Made by a program: the position numbers and the translations under genes. Positions 1 through 5,442 of a stretch of 20,381 nucleotides of DNA are shown piece after piece. This DNA is from 13-2-20CM-68-14 sp046723355 (GTDB lineage: Bacteria; Actinomycetota; Thermoleophilia; Gaiellales; Gaiellaceae). The stretch lies in the NCBI GenBank assembly GCA_046723355.1, contig JBKOUJ010000145.1, positions 1-20,381 of the forward strand, given 5' to 3'. Positions within the stretch are counted from its first letter, which is position 1. Each line of letters opens with the position of its first letter. The notes under the pieces are model-generated. The model did no database searches and was not told the DNA's origin. It saw only the letters and a program-made list of their open reading frames with translations.

Positions 1-218
1 CCTACATCCTGCTCGAGGCGAGCCTCTCCTTCCTCGGCCTTGGCATCAACCCGACCACGCCGACGTGGGGCAACCTGCTCTCGACCGCGCCCCAGTACTA
101 CCTCACCCAGCCGTGGCTGATGCTCTGGCCCGGCCTTGCGATCCTCTTCACGACCCTCGCCTTCAACCTCCTCGGCGACGGTCTGAGAGATGCGTTCGAC
201 CCGCGTTCCGCGCGCTAA
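1..218 (+). CDS. ABC transporter permease, dipeptide/oligopeptide type, C-terminal fragment
   Basis: This is the last 71 codons of an inner-membrane permease subunit, cut by the window start and read in frame from base 3 to TAA at 216-218. The segment LEASLSFLGLGINPTTPTWG is the signature of DppC/OppC-type permeases (binding-protein-dependent transport family), in the conserved cytoplasmic coupling loop that contacts the ATPases. It is followed by a last hydrophobic helix (LMLWPGLAILFTTLAFNLLG) and the typical ending GDGLRDAFDPR. The family imports peptides, nickel or similar solutes, and the substrate cannot be told from this part. The rest of the transporter presumably lies upstream. No ATPase gene follows on this side, so any ATPases are elsewhere in the operon. 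The family call is secure; the DppC-like subtype is likely from the ending. Confidence 0.9.
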   Translation, partial: YILLEASLSFLGLGINPTTPTWGNLLSTAPQYYLTQPWLMLWPGLAILFTTLAFNLLGDGLRDAFDPRSAR

Positions 219-615
219 CAAACCGGGTCTACAAAAACACGCGTGGAAAGCGAGCACTCCGATACGTCATCGCTCGGGCAGAGGACTCCGAGAGCTTCGC
301 CCACGGCACACTTTCCCCTGTTAGGAGCCCTGTCCGAGCTGAGCCAACCGCTGTGGGTTAGCCCGTATCGCCCTGCACGTCCACGTCGCCGTTCACCTTC
401 CCCTTCGGATCTGGCAGTCCGGGCCCCAGCGCTCGCGCCGTACGTTCCTGATAACCGGGGTTATCGGTGTACGCCGAGCTAGTCGGAGCGCCCTCGAGAT
501 GCCCTGGCCGGTTGGCCGGCTCCTATTGCTCGAGCCTCTCCTGGCTGCCGTCCCGACGCGCGGCTGCGTGCGGGTTGTCGGCGGCGGCGTTCGTCTACGC
601 GCCACCGCCTTGCGG
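219..615. other. Gene-poor stretch with no supported gene
   Basis: About 400 bases between the permease stop and the dtd remnant. Reading frames here are open only because stop codons are rare at this GC content, and none has a recognisable product or a convincing ribosome binding site. No tRNA-like T-loop sequence was seen. The only structure noted is the 16-bp palindrome at 450-465. The part from about 500 on may be decayed dtd sequence. Confidence 0.5.
450..465. repeat. 16-bp palindrome, possible operator
   Basis: GATAACC and GGTTATC form a perfect 7-bp inverted repeat separated by GG. Its AT-rich arms stand out in GC-rich surroundings. This is the size and symmetry of a dimeric repressor site, but no intact gene starts close by, so the role is unknown. 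Confidence 0.35.
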
Positions 616-824
616 TTCACCCTTAGCGGGTAGTAGACACGGCGAAGGGAAATCGCCCGAGCTTCGGCGACGCGGCCCCGCCCGAGCAGGCGGAGCCGCT
701 CTACGAAGCGTTCTGCGACGCGCTGCGCGAGCTAGGCGTGCGCGTCGAGACCGGCTTCTTCGGAGCCCGGATGCAGCTCGAGCTCGTCAACGACGGGCCG
801 GTCACGATCGTGCTGGAGGCCTGA
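616..824 (+). pseudogene. dtd: Decayed D-aminoacyl-tRNA deacylase (dtd), C-terminal remnant
   Basis: From 630 to TGA at 822-824 the frame encodes a clear C-terminal half of D-aminoacyl-tRNA deacylase: DTAKGNRPSFGDAAPPEQAE, then ARMQLELVNDGPVTIVLEA. These contain the family's RPSF block and its NDGPVT block (the Gly-transPro region at the active site). In a full protein of about 145-150 residues this part follows the SQFTL motif. Here a match to FTL lies at 616-624 but in another reading frame, and TAG at 624-626 closes the remnant's own frame, so the gene is broken. Upstream, VGGGV- and LLLL-like patterns hint at more decayed dtd sequence from about 500, but I cannot align it reliably. The intact enzyme clears D-amino acids from mischarged tRNA; this copy should not make it. 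A sequencing or assembly error is a less likely alternative because more than one change is needed. Confidence 0.7.
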
Positions 825-981
825 CCCGGCGCGTGGACCGCGTCCGGCCCGAGTCCTCACAAGCGGCCAGAAGGCAAAGGGAGGCTCCGTGCTCCACCTG
901 CCGCCTCCGCTCAAGCTCTCCCGTCCCGCAGTAGACTCGCCGTTCGGCCCCGAAAAGGAACCGTACTCCTGCGAGGACAGC

Positions 982-993
982 AAAGGAGGTGAT
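982..993 (+). promoter_or_regulatory. Extended Shine-Dalgarno sequence that fixes the start of the secreted protein gene
   Basis: AAAGGAGGTGAT matches the complement of the 3' end of 16S rRNA over an unusually long stretch. The AGGAGG core (984-989) lies 8 nt before ATG 998, ideal spacing. The GTG at 989 and ATG at 992 lie in or next to this site and so cannot be served by it. Confidence 0.75.
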
Positions 994-997
994 GGAC

Positions 998-1477
998 ATG
1001 ACGCGTCTGTCCGTCATCGCGCTCTCCGTCCTTGTGCTCGCGGCGATCCCCACGATCGCAACTGCGACGCACAGTCCCGGGAAAGGCCCCAAGCACGACC
1101 AGGTGGTCGGCTCGGCGAGGTTTTCGGTCCCCGTCGCTAGCGTCCGCATCGACGCGAAGAGCGGGCCCAACGGCGAGAACCCGCGCGGGCACTTCTTCCT
1201 CAGTGAGTTTGGTTGGCAGTTCAGAGGCTCTGTGACTTGCGTCCGGGTGGTTGGTCACCTGGCCAGCGTCGGCGGCAGGGTTAGCAGCTCGAGCGGCGTC
1301 GGCGCTCCCCAGGTGGGGAGTGGCTTCATCCAGCTCACTCAGGACAACGGCTCACCCGGCCGGAATGACAGGTCGCAGACGATCCGCGTTCCGAGCCCGC
1401 CGATGACGTGTCCGGTGCCGACAACGCCGGCCTTCGTACTTGCCAGAGGCAACTACGTTGTCCACGACGCCGACTAG
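998..1477 (+). CDS. Small secreted protein of unknown function
   Basis: A 159-residue protein read from ATG 998, chosen because the strong ribosome site at 982-993 is spaced for it. Residues 1-24 form a signal peptide: MTR, a hydrophobic stretch (LSVIALSVLVLAAIPTIATA) and an AT-A type cleavage region. The mature part is Gly/Ser/Val-rich, with beta-strand-like patterns (GSARFSVPVASVRIDA, GSVTCVRVVGHLASVGGRV). Two cysteines, in the VTCVRV and MTCP contexts, could form one disulfide outside the cell. Similar layouts (GxVTCxxVxGxxAxxGG, later DNGxPG) recur in uncharacterised exported proteins of soil actinobacteria; that is recollection, not a search. The gene stands alone, with no partner on either side in the same transcript that I can support. 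The complete Shine-Dalgarno suggests efficient translation. Function unknown. Confidence 0.8.
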   Translation: MTRLSVIALSVLVLAAIPTIATATHSPGKGPKHDQVVGSARFSVPVASVRIDAKSGPNGENPRGHFFLSEFGWQFRGSVTCVRVVGHLASVGGRVSSSSGVGAPQVGSGFIQLTQDNGSPGRNDRSQTIRVPSPPMTCPVPTTPAFVLARGNYVVHDAD

Positions 1478-2068
1478 GTCCAGCTAGGGGCCGTGGTCAC
1501 GCTCTCGCTCAAGCTCAGCGAAGCAGGTTGGAGAGCCGGGGCTGGGCGCTTCAAGCCTTGTGGATCGGCCGCATACGCCCTCGGCAGGGGAGAGGAGAAG
1601 CCGATGCCCCGGCTCGGACCATGATGAGTCCGTCTGCATTGTCCCACGTTGGGCGTGAGATTGCAGGAAGTCCGCGCGGTGACCCACAGGCCCGTGCTCT
1701 CGCAGACGACTTCACTCGGTTGAGTGATGGCGAACCAAAGGCTCCGCGGAAACACTCTCCCCGAGCGAGTCGGAAGGCTGGCGAAGCGCATGCCCTGCGC
1801 GTAGGGGCAACCCGAAGCGGGTCCGCCGGCTCGCTCGAACACTCGCTCAAGCTCGGCGTCGCTGCAGTCGATACGCCTGACGAGCCGGGGTTCAGTCGAT
1901 CTTGGGTCCCCTGACTGACTCTGCCCAAGCCACGGCGAAGAGAGGAGCCTAATTCTTCGCATCGCCCAGAACCCCGGCTCCCCTCGTCCGTAGTTTTCGA
2001 GCACCTAGCCGACCGGCCTGTGGGGTCCGGCCCTTCGGAGAGGTGCGGCGGCTCCGGATCCGGAGAGA
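1478..2068. other. 590-base stretch with no supported gene
   Basis: Long open frames exist on both strands, including antiparallel ones of about 170 codons. Their translations have low complexity in the shadow-frame manner, lack any family motif and lack a convincing ribosome site. The 13-mer CTCGCTCAAGCTC occurs twice, near 1504 and near 1843. No tRNA, rRNA or hairpin terminator was recognised. It may be decayed coding or mobile DNA. Confidence 0.45.
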
Positions 2069-2389
2069 GTGAGAAGCGGGGAGATGAGTAGGGACACGTT
2101 CATGCTTTTCTTCGTGCTGGGCTCAGGCCTGCTCGCAATCTGGATCAGCCTGTGCCGACCGAGCCTTGCGCCGCAAAGCTTCCGCTCTGGCGGGATTCAC
2201 CTGACCGCGGCGGTCGTCGTTGGTGCCCTCCTCGGGCCGGTGCTCCATGCGGTGCCGGGGCTCCCGTCCGCGGCGTCGGTGCTGATCGCTCTCTTCGTGC
2301 TGGCCCTGCCCGCGATCACGTACATGCTGCTTGTTGGACTGTGGCTGGTGCAGCTGGCGGTCGGGCAGGCCTCCTCCGCCGGCCGCTAG
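2069..2389 (+). CDS. Small integral membrane protein, unknown function
   Basis: A protein of 101-106 residues with three predicted membrane segments: FMLFFVLGSGLLAIWISL near the N-terminus, LTAAVVVGALLGPVLHAVPG in the middle, and a long one containing VLIALFVLALPAITYMLLVG, running on to LWLVQLAV. The C-terminus is short and polar. Two starts are possible: GTG 2069, preceded by GGAGA at very close spacing, and ATG 2084, preceded by GGGGAG with no spacing. Neither is ideal, so the first 5 residues are uncertain. I do not recognise the family. The strong hydrophobicity, the lack of such segments in the other frames and the isolated position support a real gene. It is followed by a 105-base gap holding the padR promoter, so it is probably transcribed separately. 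Confidence 0.65.
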   Translation: MRSGEMSRDTFMLFFVLGSGLLAIWISLCRPSLAPQSFRSGGIHLTAAVVVGALLGPVLHAVPGLPSAASVLIALFVLALPAITYMLLVGLWLVQLAVGQASSAGR

Positions 2390-2443
2390 GCGTTCGTCCC
2401 TAGGCAAGGACTGTCCCCCTCAGTTGGGAGAGACTCCTGCGTG

Positions 2444-2487
2444 GTCAGTCCCCTGTCAGTCGTAGACATATGTATTTGACTTATACT
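2444..2487 (+). promoter_or_regulatory. padR promoter with possible operator repeats
   Basis: A TATACT -10 box (2482-2487) lies 7 nt before the padR ATG, so transcription would start at or next to the start codon. There is no good -35 at the expected distance. Upstream, GTCAGTC occurs at 2444-2450 and 2455-2461, one helical turn (11 bp) apart. The AT-rich patch 2466-2486 holds the palindrome ACATATGT and the pair GTAT/ATAC with 7 bp between. PadR proteins usually bind AT-rich inverted repeats at their own promoter, so autoregulation here is plausible. Confidence 0.5.
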
Positions 2488-2494
2488 CGGCGAA

Positions 2495-2887
2495 ATGCGA
2501 CATCGCCACCCGCGTCGAGCCCGCAGCCGGCACCGGACCAGGCCGGGCCACTGGCACGTGCGGGCGCGCGTGGAGCGCTTCGTCGAGCCGTCGCTCCTGC
2601 TGCTCCTGCGTGAGCGGCCGCTGCACGGCTACGAGCTGATCGAGCGGCTCCCGGAGATCGTGGGGGAGGGGCGCGTGGACGTCGGCAACCTCTATCGCCT
2701 CCTTCGCTCGCTCGAGGGAGAGGGTGTCGTCAGCTCCGAATGGAGCGCCGACCTCCCGGGGCCGGCCAAGCGCACCTACGAGCTGACCGCCGAGGGCCGG
2801 CGGCTGCTCGACCGCTGGGCCGAGGCGTTGCGCCAGGCACAGACCGATGTCCAGAGCTTTCTCGACCGCTACGAGGAGAGGAGGTGA
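2495..2887 (+). CDS. PadR-family transcriptional regulator
   Basis: A 130-residue protein. Residues 1-25 are rich in Arg and His (RHRHPRRARSRHR, GHWH). From about residue 30 comes the PadR winged helix: VEPSLLLLLRERPLHGYELI, then GRVDVGNLYRLLRSLEGEGV (recognition helix and wing), then RTYELTAEGRRLLDRW. A helical end (QAQTDVQSFLDRYEERR) is the dimerisation part in this family. PadR proteins are repressors released by small ligands. The start is ATG 2495, which sits 7 nt after a -10 box and has no ribosome site, so the mRNA looks leaderless. The next gene begins 5 bases after the stop, with its ribosome site inside this gene's last codons, so the two are translated together. The effector is unknown; there is no transporter or enzyme gene in the same operon. 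Confidence 0.88.
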   Translation: MRHRHPRRARSRHRTRPGHWHVRARVERFVEPSLLLLLRERPLHGYELIERLPEIVGEGRVDVGNLYRLLRSLEGEGVVSSEWSADLPGPAKRTYELTAEGRRLLDRWAEALRQAQTDVQSFLDRYEERR

Positions 2888-2892
2888 AATAC

Positions 2893-3072
2893 ATGCACGG
2901 ACGGAGACATCACCGGCACGGCGGCTGCCGCCGGGGCCGGCGCTTCCCGGACGCGGAGACGCTGCTTCAGCGGCTCGAGGAGTACCAGCGCGATCTCGAG
3001 CAGGAGACGGCCGACGTAGCCGACCTCATCCGCCGCCTCAAGGAAGGCAAGACGGAGACCACGAGCGTCTAG
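2893..3072 (+). CDS. Short His/Arg-rich coiled-coil protein coupled to PadR
   Basis: A 59-residue protein starting at ATG 2893, with a strong AGGAGGTG ribosome site 2880-2887 overlapping the padR stop. The N-terminal part is His/Arg-rich with one Cys (MHGRRHHRHGGCRRGRR). The rest is one amphipathic helix with heptad-like leucines (AETLLQRLEEYQRDLEQETA, then DVADLIRRLKEGK), suggesting a short coiled coil. The PadR protein before it also has a His/Arg-rich N-terminus, so the two may share a metal or nucleic-acid ligand, or may bind each other; this is inference. Small proteins with a charged N-terminus and a C-terminal helix often accompany padR genes. I know no assigned function. Confidence 0.7.
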   Translation: MHGRRHHRHGGCRRGRRFPDAETLLQRLEEYQRDLEQETADVADLIRRLKEGKTETTSV

Positions 3073-3080
3073 GAATTACG

Positions 3081-3119
3081 TAGCGAACGGGCCCCGTCGC
3101 GCCGACGGGGCTTTCGCTA
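3081..3119 (+). terminator. Hairpin terminator after the padR operon
   Basis: An inner 8-bp stem GCCCCGTC/GACGGGGC (3091-3098 with 3104-3111, loop GCGCC) is enclosed by an outer 7-bp stem TAGCGAA/TTCGCTA (3081-3087 with 3113-3119). The structure begins 9 bases after the stop of the short coiled-coil gene. There is no long T run, only CTTT, so termination may be partial. Confidence 0.6.
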
Positions 3120-3133
3120 TCCTCACTGCACCA

Positions 3134-3177
3134 CATTTCACCGGCTTGGCGAAATGGGCGCGCGGCGCCCATTTTTT
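3134..3177 (+). terminator. Strong intrinsic terminator with a competing hairpin, just before rimP
   Basis: A 10-bp perfect stem, AAATGGGCGC (3152-3161) with GCGCCCATTT (3165-3174), closes a 3-nt loop. A run of six T (3172-3177) overlaps and extends past the 3' arm. It is the best intrinsic terminator in the window. CATTTCACC (3134-3142) can instead pair with GGCGAAATG (3148-3156) around a 5-nt loop with one mismatch, which consumes the base of the terminator's 5' arm. The two folds exclude each other. The T run ends 29 nt before the rimP ATG, so if the rimP promoter lies upstream this is an attenuator; if not, it ends read-through from padR. Confidence 0.75.
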
Positions 3178-3206
3178 ATGAGTCGACCGACGACCGCGAG
3201 GGAGGC

Positions 3207-3641
3207 ATGGACGTCTACACGAAGGAGCGGCAGCTCGAGCAGGAGCTGACCGGCCGAATCGAGGAGCACCTGCCGGGCACCGAAGTGCTCGCCGTCGAGC
3301 TGCTCGGACCGGATCGCTTCTGCGTCTACATCGACCACCCCGCGGGTGTCGACCACGCGCTCTGCGAGCGCGTCACGCGCGAGATCGACGACTACCGGCG
3401 CGAATACACGATCGACGTGTCCTCGCCGGGGCTCGAACGGCCGCTGCGGAAGCGAGAGCATTTCGCGGGCGCGCTCGGGCGCCGTGTACGGCTGAAGACG
3501 GCGGCTCGCGCAAAGGTCCGTGGTGAGGTTCTTTCCGCGGACGACCAATCCGTTCGCGTCGGCGCCGAAGGCGGCGACCCGATTTCAATCCCGTACGACC
3601 AGATCGTCCGGGGCAACCTGATCGACGAGGGACGCACATGA
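3207..3641 (+). CDS. rimP: Ribosome maturation factor RimP
   Basis: A 144-residue cytoplasmic protein needed to mature the 30S subunit (16S 3' domain assembly). The N-terminal alpha/beta domain includes VLAVELLGPDRFCVYIDHPA and VDHALCERVTREIDDY. The family signature YTIDVSSPGLERPLRK links to the C-terminal SH3-like barrel, with RRVRLKTAARAKVRGEVLSA and ISIPYDQIVRGNLI. The start ATG 3207 follows GGAGG only 1 nt away, with the overlapping GAGGGA better spaced. The stop overlaps the nusA start (ATGA), so the two are coupled, as in the classical rimP-nusA-infB operon. The leader upstream carries a terminator with a competing hairpin. Confidence 0.95.
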   Translation: MDVYTKERQLEQELTGRIEEHLPGTEVLAVELLGPDRFCVYIDHPAGVDHALCERVTREIDDYRREYTIDVSSPGLERPLRKREHFAGALGRRVRLKTAARAKVRGEVLSADDQSVRVGAEGGDPISIPYDQIVRGNLIDEGRT

Positions 3642-5197
3642 GCCGAGAGATCATCGAGTTCGTCCAGGAGCTCGAGCGTGACAAGGGAATAGAGAGCGAG
3701 ACGCTGATCGAGGCGCTCGAGGACGCGCTCCTCGCGGCGTACAAGAAGACGCCGGGGGCGTCGCGACACGCCGTGGTCGAGCTCGACCGTGACGAGGGCG
3801 ACTTCCGCGTCTACTCGATCGAGCTGCCGCCGGACATCGAAGAGCGGCTGCTCGACGAGGCCCGTGAGCGGGTGCTGACCGAGCTCGAGCAGGCCGAGGA
3901 GGAGTCCGGCGAGCGCTCGCACGTGCTCGTCACCGACGACGACCTCGACATCGACTGGTCGGACGTTCCCGAGAATCAGATCAAGCGCGCGGACGTGACG
4001 CCCGAGAACTTCGGCCGCATCGCAGCGCAGACGGCGAAGCAGGTCATCACGCAGCGGATCCGCGAGGCCGAGCGGCAGATGATGTACGAGGAGTACATCG
4101 ACCGCGTCTCCGAGGTCGTGACCGGGATCGTCCAGCAGGCCGGCGACCGCAACAACGTGCTAGTCGACCTCGGCAAGGTCGAGGCGCTGCTGCCTCGCTC
4201 CGAGCAGGTCGACGGCGAGCGCTACGAGCAGGGCTCGCGGATCAAGGCCGTGATCACCGAGGTGCGCTCGGGCACGAAGGGGCCGCAGGTGATCGTCTCA
4301 CGCCGCGATCCGGAGCTGATCAAGACGCTCTTCGAGCTCGAGGTGCCCGAGATCGCCGACGGCCTCGTCGAGATCCGCGGCGTCGCCCGAGAGCCCGGCT
4401 ACCGATCGAAGATCGCCGTCGAGTCGCACGCCCAGGGCGTCGACCCGGTAGGCGCCTGCGTCGGCCCGCGCGGCTCGCGCGTCCGCATGGTCGTCTCCGA
4501 GCTCCGCGGCGAGAAGATCGACATCATTCCGTGGAACCCGGAGCCGGCGCGCTTCGTCGCGAAGGCGCTCTCGCCGGCGCGGGTGCGCGAGGTCTACCTC
4601 GACGACGACGGGCGTGAGGCGACGGTCGTGACGCCCGATGACCAGCTGGCACTTGCGATCGGCAAGGAGGGCATGAACGCACGGCTCGCGGCGCGGCTGA
4701 CCGGCTGGAAGATCGACATCCAGTCCGACACCGAGTTCGCGCAGGCCGAGGCCGACGCCGCCTTCGGAGGCGGGGGCGAGGAAGAGGAGTTCAGCGGCCG
4801 CTGCGGCGCCATCCTCGCGAACGGCAAGCGCTGCCCAAACGCGGCGCTCCCGGGCTCGCGCTACTGCGGGGTGCCGGCGCACCAGGCGCTGGCCGAGCGC
4901 GACCAGCCCGACGAGGAGCCGATCGTGACCGAGGAGGAGCCGGAGCTCGAGGCGCTGGCGGACCAACTGCCGCCCGACGCGGAGGCCGTCGGTTCGTCGC
5001 TTCCCGACGAGCAGGTCGACGAGATCGAGTCTGAGGCGCCCGCGGACGCAGCGGCAACGCACGGCCCGCCCGCGACCGCGATCGCCGGTGCCGAGGGCGA
5101 GGTCGACCTGGACACCGTCCGCCACGAGGTGGCGTCTCCCGAGGAGGTCCCCGCCGGCATCCCGGTCGAGCATGAGGACGGTCCCGAAGCTGCGTGA
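3638..5197 (+). CDS. nusA: Transcription termination/antitermination factor NusA with Cys/His-rich acidic tail
   Basis: A 519-residue factor that binds RNA polymerase and nascent RNA and controls pausing, termination and antitermination. Residues 1-150 are the polymerase-binding domain, with an extra acidic, helical stretch at about 60-110 before DVTPENFGRIAAQTAKQVI. The S1 domain follows at about 158-223. The two KH domains have their loops at 276-279 (GPRG) and 341-347 (IGKEGMN). From residue 380 the protein has an acidic linker and then C389, C399, C410 and H415 in the contexts GRCGAI, KRCPN, RYCGVPAH. This is a possible zinc-binding knuckle, followed by about 100 acidic residues. The acidic repeats of E. 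coli NusA are absent. ATG 3638 overlaps the rimP stop, and the gene's own stop overlaps the ylxR GTG. Zinc binding is inference. Confidence 0.95.
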   Translation: MSREIIEFVQELERDKGIESETLIEALEDALLAAYKKTPGASRHAVVELDRDEGDFRVYSIELPPDIEERLLDEARERVLTELEQAEEESGERSHVLVTDDDLDIDWSDVPENQIKRADVTPENFGRIAAQTAKQVITQRIREAERQMMYEEYIDRVSEVVTGIVQQAGDRNNVLVDLGKVEALLPRSEQVDGERYEQGSRIKAVITEVRSGTKGPQVIVSRRDPELIKTLFELEVPEIADGLVEIRGVAREPGYRSKIAVESHAQGVDPVGACVGPRGSRVRMVVSELRGEKIDIIPWNPEPARFVAKALSPARVREVYLDDDGREATVVTPDDQLALAIGKEGMNARLAARLTGWKIDIQSDTEFAQAEADAAFGGGGEEEEFSGRCGAILANGKRCPNAALPGSRYCGVPAHQALAERDQPDEEPIVTEEEPELEALADQLPPDAEAVGSSLPDEQVDEIESEAPADAAATHGPPATAIAGAEGEVDLDTVRHEVASPEEVPAGIPVEHEDGPEAA

Positions 5198-5442
5198 GTC
5201 TGCCAATCAGGACGTGCGCAGGCTGCGGACGGAAAGCTCCGCAGGCCGAGCTGCTGCGCTTCGTCGCCGAGGACGGCGCGCTGACGCCCGCCGTGAAGGC
5301 GCCGGGTCGCGGCGTCTACACCTGCCGGCGCCTCGCCTGCTTCGAGCGCGCCGCGGCGCGGGGTGCCTTCAACCGAGTCCTTCGACGGAGCGTGCGGGTC
5401 GATCCGGCGCTGGCACGGCTCTACACTGACGCAAATGGCTAA
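5194..5442 (+). CDS. ylxR: YlxR-family protein (DUF448), probable nucleic-acid-binding
   Basis: An 82-residue protein. The signature RTCAGCGRKAPQAELLRFV (Cys 8 and 11) is near the N-terminus, and GRGVYTC with a later Cys (44 and 49) follows. The four cysteines could hold a metal, although many family members lack some of them. YlxR proteins are small basic RNA- or DNA-binding proteins encoded between nusA and infB. Roles in transcription regulation and in modulating RNase P have been proposed for them. GTG 5194 overlaps the nusA TGA, giving tight coupling. The C-terminus overlaps infB by 8 nt. The ylxQ (L7Ae-like) gene found next in Bacillus is absent. Confidence 0.92.
   Translation: MSLPIRTCAGCGRKAPQAELLRFVAEDGALTPAVKAPGRGVYTCRRLACFERAAARGAFNRVLRRSVRVDPALARLYTDANG

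Noticed and set aside
219..997. Possible tRNA genes in the gene-poor area
   Set aside because: No GTTCRA-type T-loop with a pairing acceptor stem was found on either strand.
1408..2004. Antiparallel open frames of about 170 codons in the gap after the secreted protein
   Set aside because: No family motif, no ribosome site and codon use like shadow frames; open only because stop codons are rare at this GC.
5363..5434. Upstream extension of infB by 24 codons
   Set aside because: This part overlaps ylxR in another frame, has no ribosome site and does not look like IF2; ATG 5435 gives the expected basic start.
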